Of a stretch of DNA of 64,000 nucleotides, positions 7,816 to 17,195 are shown piece after piece. Positions within the stretch are counted from its first letter, which is position 1. Every line of letters starts with the position of its first letter. Both the position numbers and the translations under genes were made by a program. Origin of the DNA: Methyloligella halotolerans. GTDB taxonomy: Bacteria; Pseudomonadota; Alphaproteobacteria; Rhizobiales; Methyloligellaceae. Under the pieces are notes generated by a model. The model saw nothing but the letters and a program-made list of their open reading frames with translations, searched no databases and was not told the origin of the DNA. The stretch spans positions 88,493-152,492 of the forward strand of contig NZ_MASI01000007.1 of assembly GCF_001708935.1 (NCBI RefSeq). The letters are read 5' to 3'.

Positions 7816-8727
7816 CTACGGGTTGCCAGGAGCCGCTATCTCCTCGCAGAACGCAAGGAATGCGTCGACCTTGGCGGGTGGCAACCGCCGGGACGGTCGA
7901 ACGGCGTAAAGAGGGAAAGTCTCCTCGGGCCAATCCGGGAAAAGCTCGACCAACGTCCCCGCGGCCAGATGACCTCCAACCGCAAAGGCAAGGACCTGGG
8001 CGATCCCCAACCCGGCCAGACATGCTTCCTCCATCGTCTCCGGGTCCGTGAAGGTGAACCGACCACTCGCTTTCACCCTCACCGTCTCGTCCGGACGCTG
8101 AAATTCCCATTCGAAGGGTCTGCCGCGCTGGGGGTCCAAAAACTGGATGCATTCGTGGTCCAGAAGGTCCATCGGCCTGCGTGGTCGGCCCATCGCCGCC
8201 AGATATGTTGGAGAGGCGACGGTCAGCACCCGCGTCTCCAGCAGCAGGCGCGACGACAGGGTGGAGTCGGGCTGCGGCCCGAACCGGATCGCCACATCCA
8301 CCCCCTCGGCGACCAGATCGCCGGCGTCGGGTTGCTGCACAAGGATAAGCTGAAGATCCGGATAGCGGGCCGCAAGGTCGGGCAGACGCGGCGCGAGCAC
8401 GTTGCGGGCAAAGATCGGATTTACGCTTGCCCGGAGCAAGCCTTGGATCTGCCCCACGGCGCCCGCGGCCAGACTCGCTGCCTCTTCGACCCCGGACAGA
8501 TGGGGCACGGCCAGCTCATAAAGCCGCGCTCCCTCGGTCGTAAGCCTCAAAGATCGCGTGCTTCGATCGAGGAGCCGCACACCGATGCGCTCTTCGAGCC
8601 GTGACACCGAGCGGCTCACCCCCGATGGCGTAAGACCCAGGATTTCGCCGGCGCGAGTGAAGCTGCCGCTCTCGACGACGCTGGCCAGAACGCTCACCCC
8701 CGCAAGCAATCGGCTATCGAAGGCCAT
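7816..8727 (-). CDS. LysR family transcriptional regulator
   Basis: 303 residues. The N-terminal winged helix-turn-helix (residues 4-65) shows ASVVESGSFTRAGEILGLTPSGVSRSVSRLEERIGVRLLDRS, split here only as the family pattern. The remaining part is a periplasmic-binding-like effector domain (LRASVNPIFARNVLAPRLP, VDVAIRFG, ECIQFLDP). It is divergent from the NmrA-like reductase across 116 bp, so that gene is its likely target, with an oxidised or electrophilic effector possible. I saw no convincing T-N11-A box pair in the gap. Confidence 0.92.
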   Translation of the reverse strand: MAFDSRLLAGVSVLASVVESGSFTRAGEILGLTPSGVSRSVSRLEERIGVRLLDRSTRSLRLTTEGARLYELAVPHLSGVEEAASLAAGAVGQIQGLLRASVNPIFARNVLAPRLPDLAARYPDLQLILVQQPDAGDLVAEGVDVAIRFGPQPDSTLSSRLLLETRVLTVASPTYLAAMGRPRRPMDLLDHECIQFLDPQRGRPFEWEFQRPDETVRVKASGRFTFTDPETMEEACLAGLGIAQVLAFAVGGHLAAGTLVELFPDWPEETFPLYAVRPSRRLPPAKVDAFLAFCEEIAAPGNP

Positions 8728-8843
8728 TTCCCATTCCTAGCATTTATTCAAGTCTCATTTGCCTCTCCACACTCTAATGCAAAGATGGCGGAGCCGATAT
8801 CTTGTGAGCATCAATCGGCGGCGCGGTCCGCGTGGAGATGATG

Positions 8844-9707
8844 ATGTTCGCAATCATGGGAATAACCGGAAAGGTGGGCGCGATCGCCGCCAAGACCTTG
8901 CTCGCCGCCGGCCAGGAAGTTCGTGCTGTCGTACGGAGCGAGGACAAGGGCGCTGTGTGGAAGGCGCGCGGCTGCGAGATTGCAGTCGTGCCCGATGCCG
9001 AAGACCTGCCGACGCTGGAACGGGCCTTCGACGCGGTTGACGGCGTGTTCCTGATGAACCCGCCCAATTACGACTCCGACGCAGCTTTCACGGACACCCG
9101 GCGCCGTGCCGAGGCCACGAGCCGCGCCATCTCAAAGGTCAAGCCAGGTCGCGCAGTGTTGCTCTCCACGGTCGGGGCGCAGGCGAGCCAGTTCAACCTG
9201 CTCAATTGGGCTGGGATATACGAGACCGCCCTCGAGGAAACCGGCATTCCTGTCGCCTTCCTGCGCGCCGCCTGGTTCATGGAGAATGCAGCCTGGGACG
9301 TCGCAGCGGCGCGTGAGGGGCGCTTTAACAGCCACCTCCAGCCGCTCGATCACGCCATAGACAGGGTGAGCGTCAAGGACATCGGCCGCGTCGCGGCCGA
9401 GCTGCTGCAGGAGAGCTGGACAGGGGCGCGGACGATCGAACTGGCCGGTCCACGTAAATACAGCCCCAACGACGAGGCGGCGGGCTTTGCCGCCGCGCTC
9501 GGACACCCGGTCGAAGCGGTCGTCGTGCCCCGCGACACGTGGGAAGCGCAGTTCCGGAGCCAGGGCATGCAATATCCCGAAGGTCGTATGCGGATGCTCG
9601 ATGGCTTCAATCAAGGCTGGATCGACTTCGAGCGGGAGGGTGCCGAGCGGCGCACCGGCGAAGTCACTTTCGAAGCGGTGCTTAGCGAGTTGGTCGCCAA
9701 GGGCTGA
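8844..9707 (+). CDS. NmrA-like NAD(P)-binding reductase
   Basis: About 288 residues. The N-terminal Rossmann motif is MGITGKVG (GxTGxxG form) with AKTLLAAGQEVRAVVRSEDKG, where R36-like basic residues favour NADPH. Then GVFLMNPPNYD and RAVLLSTVGAQ follow as in atypical SDRs of the NmrA/QOR2 group, which reduce quinones or sense NADP(H). I start at the ATG at 8844 because GGAG lies six bases before it; a GTG at 8832 is in frame but has no such site. Divergent from a LysR gene. Confidence 0.88.
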   Translation: MFAIMGITGKVGAIAAKTLLAAGQEVRAVVRSEDKGAVWKARGCEIAVVPDAEDLPTLERAFDAVDGVFLMNPPNYDSDAAFTDTRRRAEATSRAISKVKPGRAVLLSTVGAQASQFNLLNWAGIYETALEETGIPVAFLRAAWFMENAAWDVAAAREGRFNSHLQPLDHAIDRVSVKDIGRVAAELLQESWTGARTIELAGPRKYSPNDEAAGFAAALGHPVEAVVVPRDTWEAQFRSQGMQYPEGRMRMLDGFNQGWIDFEREGAERRTGEVTFEAVLSELVAKG

Positions 9708-9786
9708 ACATGCCAAGCGGTGCCGGAGCAGCCCAATCCCATCAGGCGTCGCGCCGGGGTCCGGCCTGGCACGCCAAGCGGCGACC

Positions 9787-9834
9787 GTCAGGCTCAGGCG
9801 GGCGGGCCACGAGACGGACCCGCCCGAAGCCTAG
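9787..9834 (+). pseudogene. duplicated 3' end of yaiI
   Basis: Fifteen codons plus stop encode VRLRRAGHETDPPEA, 12 of 15 residues equal to the yaiI C-terminus at 7713-7757. Upstream of 9787 the likeness stops. It is the right-hand copy of a direct repeat around the LysR/NmrA pair and a likely scar of cassette insertion or segmental duplication. Confidence 0.5.
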
Positions 9835-9840
9835 AGCCGT

Positions 9841-10680
9841 CTACCCCAGAAAGTCGCGGATCTCATCGGCGATCTCCTGCGCGTGGGTCTCCAGCGCGAA
9901 GTGGCCCGTGTCGTAGAGCACCACCCTCGCCTCCGGGATATCGCGCTTATAGGCCTCCGCTCCCGGCGGCAGGAAGAACGGGTCGTGCTTGCCCCAGACG
10001 GCCAGCAATTTCGGCTTATGGGTGCGGAAATACTCCTGGAAGTCGGGATACATCGCCACGTTGTTTTTGTAGTCGCCGAACAGATCGAGCTGGATGTCGG
10101 TCGCGCCCGGCCGGCCGAGATAGTGCCAGTCCAGCGTATAGCCGTCCGGCGAGACGGTGCTCGGGTCGGCCACCCCGTGGGTGTATTGCCAATAGGTGGT
10201 CTCCAGGGTCAGCACGGGGCGGATCCCGTCGCGGTTCGCTTCCGTCGGGTTCTCCCAATAGGCGCGGATCGGCGCCCAGCCGTCGCCCAGCCCCTCCTCA
10301 TAGGCGTTGCCGTTCTGGGTGACGATCGCGGTGACACGCTCCGGGTGCTTCAGCGCCAGGCGGAAGCCCGTTGGGGCACCATAATCGAACATATAGACGG
10401 CGAAGCGGTCGAACCCGACCTCTTCGGTGAAGCGCGCCGTGGTCTCGGCGAGAGATTCGAACGTGTTCGCCTTCGGGTCGTCGGACTGGCCGAAGCCCGG
10501 CAGATCCGGCGCGACGATGTGGAATTTGTCGGCAAGCAGCGGGATGAGATCCCGGAACATGTGGCTAGAGCTCGGAAAGCCGTGAAGAAGCAGCAATTTG
10601 GGCGCGCCGGGCGTTTCCGCCTCCCGATAGAAGATCTTCAAGCCGTCCACGTCGGTGCTGCGATAGCAAATGTCGGTCAT
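9841..10680 (-). CDS. alpha/beta hydrolase, epoxide hydrolase/haloalkane dehalogenase type
   Basis: 279 residues, full length. The oxyanion segment HGFPSSS is at 33-39, the nucleophile elbow is MFDYGAP with Asp99 in place of Ser, and the acid and base are D233 (WGKHDPFF) and H260 (DTGHFALE). An Asp nucleophile is the mark of epoxide hydrolases and haloalkane dehalogenases. The cap domain (residues 130-205) would set substrate; WQYTHG and DWHYLGRPG are typical of the epoxide-hydrolase-like clade. It is divergent from a CGNR regulator that probably controls it. Confidence 0.87.
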   Translation of the reverse strand: MTDICYRSTDVDGLKIFYREAETPGAPKLLLLHGFPSSSHMFRDLIPLLADKFHIVAPDLPGFGQSDDPKANTFESLAETTARFTEEVGFDRFAVYMFDYGAPTGFRLALKHPERVTAIVTQNGNAYEEGLGDGWAPIRAYWENPTEANRDGIRPVLTLETTYWQYTHGVADPSTVSPDGYTLDWHYLGRPGATDIQLDLFGDYKNNVAMYPDFQEYFRTHKPKLLAVWGKHDPFFLPPGAEAYKRDIPEARVVLYDTGHFALETHAQEIADEIRDFLG

Positions 10681-10698
10681 TGTCCTTCTCCCAATCTG

Positions 10699-10727
10699 TA
10701 ACCATCTAAAATGCTAGTAGACGGTTA
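10699..10727. promoter_or_regulatory. inverted repeat between hydrolase and CGNR genes
   Basis: TAACCATCT (10699-10707) and AGACGGTTA (10719-10727) form a 9-bp inverted repeat with one mismatch and an 11-bp spacer. A third half-site, AGAGGTTA, lies at 10763-10770. The spacing suits a dimeric regulator acting on both divergent genes; the CGNR protein is the obvious candidate. Confidence 0.45.
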
Positions 10728-10790
10728 TGCTTGATTGGATGAAACCTGTCAAATATGATTTTAGAGGTTACACATTCGAAGGAGCGATTC

Positions 10791-11414
10791 TTGCCCGTGC
10801 CTGATGCCCCCATGCTGATCGCCGACGATCGCGGTCTGGATTTTCTGAACTCCCTGGCAACGCCCCATGGCGAGCCCGTCGACTGGCTCGCGGACGGGGA
10901 GGGCTTGGTGCACTGGCTGCGCGAAGCGGAGCTGGTTCCGGCGGATGCCCTCGATGAGATCGTCGATCGGGTGAAGCCGGTCGAGCTGGATCGCGTCGCC
11001 GGGAAGGCGCGGGAGCTGCGCGATTGGTTTCGGGGCTTCGTGGAGAGCCATATGGGCCGCCCCCTGACCGAGAAGAGCCTGAAGGCGCTGGCGCCGCTGA
11101 ATGACTTGCTGGCGCGGGACGAGACCTACGGCCAGGTTGTACGCAACGAGGATGGAGACGGGGAGACCGGCCTGGCATTCGTCACTCGAAGGCGATGGCG
11201 CTCGACCGACAGCTTGCTCTTTCCCATCGCCGAAGCCATGGCGCGGACGGTCACCCACGAGGACTTCGCCCACGTGAAGGCCTGCGAAGGGCATGACTGC
11301 ATCCTGCTCTTCGCCGACCACACAAGGGCCCGCGCCCGGCGCTGGTGCAGCATGAGCGTTTGCGGCAATCGCGCGAAGGTCGCCGCTCACAGGAGGCGCA
11401 AGAAGGCGGAATAG
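10791..11414 (+). CDS. ABATE/CGNR zinc-finger transcriptional regulator
   Basis: About 207 residues. The N-terminal ABATE domain contains DRGLDFLNSLATPHG. The C-terminal zinc finger reads CEGHDCILLF...RRWCSMSVCGNRAKV, giving four Cys ligands and the CGNR motif that names the family. Such proteins are stress-linked transcription regulators. An ATG at 10755 gives a longer frame, but the TTG at 10791 has a perfect AAGGAG six bases upstream (10779-10784) and begins just before the conserved domain, so I prefer it. Divergent from the hydrolase. Confidence 0.85.
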   Translation: MPVPDAPMLIADDRGLDFLNSLATPHGEPVDWLADGEGLVHWLREAELVPADALDEIVDRVKPVELDRVAGKARELRDWFRGFVESHMGRPLTEKSLKALAPLNDLLARDETYGQVVRNEDGDGETGLAFVTRRRWRSTDSLLFPIAEAMARTVTHEDFAHVKACEGHDCILLFADHTRARARRWCSMSVCGNRAKVAAHRRRKKAE

Positions 11415-11422
11415 GCGCTGCT

Positions 11423-12724
11423 TCAGCGCCCCTCGATAGCGGCTGCCGGCGCGATGGTCAGCGTCGCGAGGCCGAGCCAATCGGCCATCAGGCGAAGCTC
11501 GGCCATCAGCCTCTCGCCCGTCTCCGCCGGTGCGCCCTCCTCCAGATGCGCCCGCAGCACGACCAGCGCATTCTCCTTGCGGTCGGCCTTCAGATCGACG
11601 CGTGCCACTAGGGCTCCGTCCATCAGGAAGGGCAGCACGTAATAGCCGTGCTCGCGCTTATGGGCGGGTGTGTAGATCTCCAGCCGGTAGCGGAAACCGA
11701 ACAGCCGCTCGGTGCGCGGCCGGTGCCAGATGAGCGGATCGAACGGCGAGAGCAGCGCCGCGCCCTCCAGCTTGCGGCCGGCGCGTGCGTCCATGTGCAG
11801 ATAGGCGGTTTGCCGCCAGCCGCCGACCCGCACCGGGACCAGCGTGCCCTCCTCCACCAATTGATCGATCGGAACCTGGGCGTGCGCGGCGGGGATGCGG
11901 TAGTAGTCGCGAAGATCCTGCGCCGTCGCGACACCGAGCGCTGCGGCCGATCGCGCCAGCAGTTCTCGCTGGGCATCGAGCGGAGATGGCGTCGGCGTCT
12001 CAAGGATCGCGCGCGGCAGAACCCGCTCAGGGATATCGTAGACCCTCTCGAAGCTTGGCCGTCGATGGGTGGCGGAAACCAACCCCGCCCAGAACAGCCA
12101 CTCCAGCGCATGTTTGCCGGCGCTCCAGCGCCACATGCCTTGCGAGGCGCGCGGCCCTCCCAGATCGGACGCAGCCAGCGCCCCCTCCTTCTCGATCAGC
12201 GCCAGCAGCGCCTCGGCTTCGCCCCGCCGGTCATGCGCGAATGCCTCGAGCGGCCGCCACACACCCTTGCCCTCCCGTGCACGCGCCATGCGCCAGCGCA
12301 AGAGAGGCTGCAAGTCGATGGGCAGCAGTGAGGCTTCGTGCCCCCAATACTCGAAGAAGCGTTTCGGCCTGGCCTCGGCCTCCCCATCGAGCAGCGTCCG
12401 GTCGTAAGCCCCCGAGCGCGAGAAGACCGGCAGATAGTGAGCGCGCACCAGAACGTTCACGCTGTCGATCTGCAGCAGGCCGAGCTTGCGGGTCATTTTG
12501 CGCACGCCCGCCGCGCCCACCGTCTCGTCGCGCTGCAGGGCGTTGAAGCCCTGCGCCGTGAGCGCGATGCGCCGTGCTTCGGTGCCTGAGAGTTCGGTCT
12601 TCAGCTCCGGACCTCGACTGCCATCTAATGAGTCTATCGCCGCTCGGCGCGCGAGCGGTCGAAGTTGAGACCGTCGCCGACCTGGTCCAGCCGGAGCAGC
12701 GGCGCGGGCTTCAGGCGTTCCCAC
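11423..12724 (-). CDS. YcaQ/AlkX-type DNA glycosylase (HTH_42 family)
   Basis: The family core begins at LSGTEARRIALTAQGF and contains LGLLQIDSVNVLVRAHYLPVFSR; QID fits the QxD catalytic motif of YcaQ, whereas AlkZ enzymes have QxQ. Then FEYWGHEASLLP, the winged-helix region and C-terminal HKREHGYYVLPFLMDG follow. Role: unhooking of DNA interstrand crosslinks and removal of alkylated bases. The frame runs to 12724 but the first 40 residues overlap the upstream gene and look non-coding. No ATG, GTG or TTG lies near the core, so the start may be a rare codon (for example CTG near 12605). Last gene of the guaA cluster. Confidence 0.8.
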   Translation of the reverse strand: MGTPEARAAAPAGPGRRRSQLRPLARRAAIDSLDGSRGPELKTELSGTEARRIALTAQGFNALQRDETVGAAGVRKMTRKLGLLQIDSVNVLVRAHYLPVFSRSGAYDRTLLDGEAEARPKRFFEYWGHEASLLPIDLQPLLRWRMARAREGKGVWRPLEAFAHDRRGEAEALLALIEKEGALAASDLGGPRASQGMWRWSAGKHALEWLFWAGLVSATHRRPSFERVYDIPERVLPRAILETPTPSPLDAQRELLARSAAALGVATAQDLRDYYRIPAAHAQVPIDQLVEEGTLVPVRVGGWRQTAYLHMDARAGRKLEGAALLSPFDPLIWHRPRTERLFGFRYRLEIYTPAHKREHGYYVLPFLMDGALVARVDLKADRKENALVVLRAHLEEGAPAETGERLMAELRLMADWLGLATLTIAPAAAIEGR

Positions 12725-13383
12725 TCGACAGCCTCTTCGTCGCTGTCGATCCGCCCGTGGGTCAGCTTCACCCGCCCCGTCAGATAATCGCTGCTGGTGG
12801 TCTCCAGCTCACCCGTATTCCGCCGGACGCTCATCCAGTCGTAGCCGATCAGTTTGAAGCCGCCGTCCTCCCAACGGAAGGTGAAGCTCGAGTCTCCCAT
12901 CTCCCAGCTACCGGCGCTGAAGAAGCGGTTTAGCGTCACCTGAAATGCACCCCGGTCGATGGCGATGCCTTCTTCGGCATCGAAGGGATCCTCCATCACC
13001 GGATTGATCCATCTCGGAATAAGCGCGTGGTCGGCCGCCGCGAGCTTATAGCCGCCGTCCATACCGCCGAAGGCCACGGCAAGCATGCGGGGATTGGTGT
13101 CGAGGGGGCTCTCTCCGAGCTGGTCGTGCTCGATCACATTCGCCTGGTCCGACTCATGGAGAACCAGCACGCGGTCCTCGATGACGTCCTTGTTGAGGTC
13201 GCCCGAGGCTTGCGCCTCTAGCCGCCACCCGTCGGGAACGAATTGCTCAACGTCCACGACCTTGCTCGGCAGCGTCGGATAATCAACCGCCGGCAGCGTC
13301 AATTCCTGTGCGGGCACCGGCGTGGCCAGGGCCATCCAAATCACGGCGGCCGCAGCGGCCCGCCATGTGAGGATCACTCCCAC
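12634..13383 (-). CDS. secreted protein of unknown function downstream of guaA
   Basis: 249 residues; not recognised. A signal peptide ends near VPAQELTLP. The mature part has [19 protein letters not shown], a DxNxDxxxD-like acidic loop that may bind calcium, followed by [15 protein letters not shown] and beta-rich repeats ([17 protein letters not shown]). Its first ten bases overlap the end of guaA and its stop lies inside the YcaQ frame, so the three genes are probably co-transcribed. Predicted periplasmic; function open. Confidence 0.72.
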   Translation of the reverse strand: MGVILTWRAAAAAVIWMALATPVPAQELTLPAVDYPTLPSKVVDVEQFVPDGWRLEAQASGDLNKDVIEDRVLVLHESDQANVIEHDQLGESPLDTNPRMLAVAFGGMDGGYKLAAADHALIPRWINPVMEDPFDAEEGIAIDRGAFQVTLNRFFSAGSWEMGDSSFTFRWEDGGFKLIGYDWMSVRRNTGELETTSSDYLTGRVKLTHGRIDSDEEAVEWERLKPAPLLRLDQVGDGLNFDRSRAERR

Positions 13384-14921
13384 TCGATGGTTCCGGGCGG
13401 CTTAGACGTGATGTCGTAGACCACCCTGTTGATGCCCCGCACCTCGTTGATGATGCGCCGGGCGGCACGGCCCAAGAAGTCGTGGGAGAAGTCGTAGTAA
13501 TCCGCCGTCATGCCGTCCGTGGAGGTGACGGCGCGGAGCGCGCAGACATAGTCGTAGGTCCGCGCATCCCCCATCACGCCGACGGTGCGTACCGGCAGCA
13601 GCACGGCGAAGGCCTGCCAGATCGTGTCGTAGAGCCCCGCGGCGCGAATCTCATCCAGATAGATGGCGTCGGCCTGGCGCAGGATGGCGAGCTTGTCCTC
13701 GGAGACAGCACCCGGAATGCGGATGGCGAGCCCCGGCCCCGGGAAGGGGTGGCGGTCGACGAAGGCGTCCGGCAGGCCGAGCTCGCGGCCGAGTGCCCGC
13801 ACCTCGTCCTTGAACAGCTCGCGCAACGGCTCCACCAGCTTCATGCGCATGCGCTCAGGAAGTCCGCCCACATTGTGGTGGGACTTGATGGTGACCGAGG
13901 GACCGCCGGAGAACGAGACGCTCTCGATCACGTCCGGGTAAAGCGTCCCTTGCGCGAGGAAGTCGACCTCGCCGAGCTTTTTCGCCTCCTCGTCGAACAC
14001 GTCGATGAAGAGCTTGCCGATGATCTTCCGCTTCTGCTCCGGATCGTCGATATCCTTCAACGCTGCGAGGAAGCGTTCGGACGCATCCACGACCACCAGC
14101 GGAATATTGTAGGTCTCGCGGAACAGGTTCTCGACCTGCGCCCGCTCATCTTGGCGCAGAAGCCCATGATCGACGAAGATGCAGGCGAGCTGATCGCCGA
14201 TCGCCTCGTGGATCAGGATCGCCGCGACGGAGGAATCGACCCCGCCGGAGAGCCCGCAGATCACCTTGCCGCCGCCCACCTGGTCGCGGATCTTGGCAAT
14301 CTCCACGTCCTTGAAATGGGCCATGGTCCAATCGCCTTCGAGACCGGCGATATTGCGGACGAAATTGCCGATGATCTCGGCGCCCCGCGGCGTATGAACC
14401 ACCTCCGGATGGAACTGCACGCCGTACATCTTGCGCTCTTCGTTGGCGATCGCGGCAAAGGGAGCGCCGTGAGAGACGGCGATGGTTTTGAAGCCGTCGG
14501 GAAGCTTCGTCACCCGGTCGCCGTGGCTCATCCAGACGGGATGGGTCTCGCCCTTCGGCCAGACCCCGTCGAACAGCGGCGTGGATTCGACCACTTCCAG
14601 ATCCGCCCGGCCGAACTCCTTGGAATTATGTGGCTCCACCGTGCCGCCCAGCTGCGCCACCATGGCCTGCTCGCCATAGCAGATGCCGAGCACCGGAAGC
14701 CCGGCCTCGAACACGGCTTGCGGCGCCCGGGGCGTGTCGCTTTCGGCCACGCTCGCCGGCCCGCCGGACAATATGATGGCGGCGGCGGATTTTTCCTTCA
14801 GATCGGCTTCCGCCTTGTCGAAGGGCACGATTTCGGAATAGACGCCCGCCTCGCGCACGCGCCGCGCGATCAGCTGGGTCACCTGGCTCCCGAAATCGAC
14901 GATCAACACCCGTTCTGTCAT
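13374..14921 (-). CDS. guaA: GMP synthase (glutamine-hydrolysing)
   Basis: 515 residues from the ATG at 14921 (a TTG 42 bp upstream is in frame but outside the family length). Makes GMP from XMP, ATP and glutamine. Class I amidotransferase domain at 1-200 with nucleophile C81 in LGICYGEQ and FHPEVVHT supplying His and Glu. ATP-pyrophosphatase P-loop is SGGVDSSVA. The C-terminal dimer domain ends KPPGTIEWE, as expected for GuaA. It is separated from guaB by about 6 kb of other genes, and a dispersed palindromic element lies just upstream. Confidence 0.97.
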   Translation of the reverse strand: MTERVLIVDFGSQVTQLIARRVREAGVYSEIVPFDKAEADLKEKSAAAIILSGGPASVAESDTPRAPQAVFEAGLPVLGICYGEQAMVAQLGGTVEPHNSKEFGRADLEVVESTPLFDGVWPKGETHPVWMSHGDRVTKLPDGFKTIAVSHGAPFAAIANEERKMYGVQFHPEVVHTPRGAEIIGNFVRNIAGLEGDWTMAHFKDVEIAKIRDQVGGGKVICGLSGGVDSSVAAILIHEAIGDQLACIFVDHGLLRQDERAQVENLFRETYNIPLVVVDASERFLAALKDIDDPEQKRKIIGKLFIDVFDEEAKKLGEVDFLAQGTLYPDVIESVSFSGGPSVTIKSHHNVGGLPERMRMKLVEPLRELFKDEVRALGRELGLPDAFVDRHPFPGPGLAIRIPGAVSEDKLAILRQADAIYLDEIRAAGLYDTIWQAFAVLLPVRTVGVMGDARTYDYVCALRAVTSTDGMTADYYDFSHDFLGRAARRIINEVRGINRVVYDITSKPPGTIEWE

Positions 14922-15090
14922 TGAACGGTGGTTAGCCGAAAGCTGAACCAACGGCAATGCCAAGCAGCCGATCGCGACCTTTGATCCACGTCATCCTGAG
15001 GTGGAAGTGGGGCAAGCACCTCCCCCTAGCAGGGTAAGGTCGGGCGCATAGCGCCAGGTCGTAATCGCGACGCGCCTACTCTTTCTCCGA

Positions 15091-15188
15091 GTCATTGCCG
15101 GGCTTGTCCCGGCAATCCATGAACGCCGACGCTCGTTGAAAGAACAACCACAGAGGTTATGGATCCCCGGCACAAGGCCGGGGATGAC
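15091..15188. repeat. dispersed palindromic element, copy A
   Basis: About 98 bp bounded by GTCATTGCCGGGCTTGTCCC at one end and GGCCGGGGATGAC at the other, with each end able to fold (GCCGGG...CCCGGC; CCCCGGC...GCCGGGG). The centre has AACGCCGACGCTCGTTGAA. A second copy in opposite orientation lies at 23001-23098. Elements of this form are common between genes in Rhizobiales. It sits between the RsmB-type gene and guaA, where it may affect mRNA ends. Confidence 0.7.
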
Positions 15189-15214
15189 GCCGGAATCGGG
15201 GTATCGTTCCGGAG

Positions 15215-16507
15215 CTAGGCCCCCCGCCGCAGCAGCGCCACGAAGAACCCATCCGTCCCGAAGGTCCGGGGCGTCATGACGAGGTGATTGTCGTGCGCAG
15301 CAGATTCAGGCGGAACGACCGGCATCGCCGCGTCCCAGGCCGGACGCCACGGCTCGGGGACGAAATCGGGTTGGCTCTCCAGGAAGGCAGCCACCTGATC
15401 CTCATTCTCGCGCGGCAGCACCGAGCAGGTGACATAGCAAAGCAGCCCGCCGGGCTTCACCAAGGGGACGCCTTCCTCCAGCACCGCCTGCTGCTCCTCC
15501 AACCGCGTCTCCAGATTGGCTTCCGATAGCCGCCACTTCGCATCGGGCCGGCGCCGCCAAGTGCCCGACCCCGTGCAGGGCGCGTCGATCAGAACGAGAT
15601 CCATCTTGCCCTCGAGCGGCGCCAAGACCGCCGGGTCGCCCCCATCCAGAACCTGAACGTTGCGCGCACCCGCCCGCTTCAGGCGCTCGAAGATCGGCCT
15701 AAGCCGCATCCTGTCGGAATCGTAGGCGTAGAGCTGACCGGTGTTTCCCATGGCCGCCGCCAAGGCGAGTGTCTTGCCGCCCGCGCCTGCGCAAAGATCG
15801 ATGACTTGCGCTTTCGGCGTTGCGCCTGCGATCAGGCTCGCGATCTGCGAGCCTTCGTCCTGCACCTCGAACCAGCCTTTGCCGTGACCGGCCTCCGCTT
15901 CCACATGGGGGCTGCGGGAGGGGCCGGTGCCGGCGGCGACACGGATACCGTTGGGCGAGAACGGCGTGGCGTCCGGCGCGTGCCGGGCGAGTGCCTTCAG
16001 CACCTTCTCCCTGTCGGCCTTCAAGGTATTCACCCTGAGATCCACAGGAGCCCTACTGGCGAGCGCAGCCCCCTCTTCCGCGGCCATCTCCCCGAAGGCG
16101 CGCGTGAAATCGGCGGCCAGCCAATCCGGGTAGTTTCCCTTGATCGGATCCGGTGCATCCGCCGGCAGAGCGTTCTTCAGCCCCGCGGTTTCCGCTGCGC
16201 TCAGAGGCTCAGGCGCGAACCGGCTGCCGTCGCAAAGCCCCGCAACCTCGTCCGGCGTCATGCCCCAGAGGTCGACCAGCGCCCGAAGCGCCAAGGCTCG
16301 CGGAGTCTCTTCTCCCATGAGATACGCGGAAGATGCCCGAACCCGCAGCGCATCGAAGACGAGGTTGCCGATCGCGGCCCTGTCCCCCGACCCGGCAAAG
16401 CGATGGGTTGAACCCCAATCCTTCAACGCCTCAGCGGCCGGACGCTTGCGCGTCTCCATATCCGCCAGCACCTCGATGGCGGCGCTCACCCGTCCCGGAA
16501 CCTGCAT
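15215..16507 (-). CDS. RsmB/NOP-family RNA (cytosine-C5) methyltransferase
   Basis: 430 residues. N-terminal NusB-like helical region, then an SAM-binding fold: VIDLCAGAGGKTLALAA (motif I), DAPCTGSGTWRR (motif IV with the proline-cysteine that releases product) and CYVTCSVLPRENE (motif VI with the catalytic Cys). Both Cys residues mark m5C RNA methyltransferases. The target, probably rRNA, cannot be fixed. Its start codon abuts the MAPEG stop codon, so the two are co-transcribed. Confidence 0.9.
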   Translation of the reverse strand: MQVPGRVSAAIEVLADMETRKRPAAEALKDWGSTHRFAGSGDRAAIGNLVFDALRVRASSAYLMGEETPRALALRALVDLWGMTPDEVAGLCDGSRFAPEPLSAAETAGLKNALPADAPDPIKGNYPDWLAADFTRAFGEMAAEEGAALASRAPVDLRVNTLKADREKVLKALARHAPDATPFSPNGIRVAAGTGPSRSPHVEAEAGHGKGWFEVQDEGSQIASLIAGATPKAQVIDLCAGAGGKTLALAAAMGNTGQLYAYDSDRMRLRPIFERLKRAGARNVQVLDGGDPAVLAPLEGKMDLVLIDAPCTGSGTWRRRPDAKWRLSEANLETRLEEQQAVLEEGVPLVKPGGLLCYVTCSVLPRENEDQVAAFLESQPDFVPEPWRPAWDAAMPVVPPESAAHDNHLVMTPRTFGTDGFFVALLRRGA

Positions 16508-16936
16508 CTAAAGGCTCGTGAAGACGATGAGGCGCCCGATCACGATGATCCAGATCAGCAGCACGGCGATGGCGCCGATCAGGAACACCGGCGTGCGATG
16601 CTGCAGGCTGTTGCTGGTCACGTGGATCACGGCGTGCACGATGCGCGAGATTACGAACATCCAGGCGAGCACCAGGACGAACAGGTCGAGGGTCTGGGTC
16701 GTCAAGGCCAGCAGCATCACCACGTAGAACAGCACCGGCACTTCAAGCTGGTTGTGGAAGGCGTTGCCGATCTGGATGACCCGGGGCGGCCATTTCGATT
16801 CCCGCAACGCGATCGCCTCCGCGCGGACCTGGCCGCGGCGGAGCGCCTGGAGCCGCAAGCCGATCATCCAGAACAGAAGGATGAAGGTCAGCAGCACCTG
16901 CACGAACATCGGCAGGAGAATGGATTGAATGGACAT
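16508..16936 (-). CDS. MAPEG-family membrane protein
   Basis: 142 residues from the ATG at 16936, which has GGGAGGA five to seven bases upstream. Four hydrophobic helices (about 4-27, 58-80, 83-103, 118-138) with NAFHNQLEVPVLFY in the first half, the hallmark of the MAPEG (eicosanoid and glutathione metabolism) family; DUF-type bacterial MAPEG members have no assigned substrate. Its stop codon is directly followed by the RsmB-type start. Confidence 0.88.
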   Translation of the reverse strand: MSIQSILLPMFVQVLLTFILLFWMIGLRLQALRRGQVRAEAIALRESKWPPRVIQIGNAFHNQLEVPVLFYVVMLLALTTQTLDLFVLVLAWMFVISRIVHAVIHVTSNSLQHRTPVFLIGAIAVLLIWIIVIGRLIVFTSL

Positions 16937-17195
16937 CGGTCCTCCCTCGGGTCTCGGTCCGCGCGCCGGCGTGCCCCGCCGCGCGCGCATCGCTTTGGCT
17001 GCTTATAGCCCCTAAAGGCAGGCAATGTTGAGGACTGCGAGCTCAGAGCCGCGATTTAACCACGCCGGAAGAGATCGGAAGCGGTCATCGCGCGAAGTCT
17101 TCAGATTACGCCCCGGTAAGTTGACGCAGAAGCGCTGCGCCCTCTAAAGCTGGAACAAAATAGAAAGAGACGAGGATCCAAGGAGACTCCGCTTC

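Noticed and set aside
13482..14924. 480-residue plus-strand frame
   Set aside because: Exactly opposite guaA; composition is that of an antisense frame.
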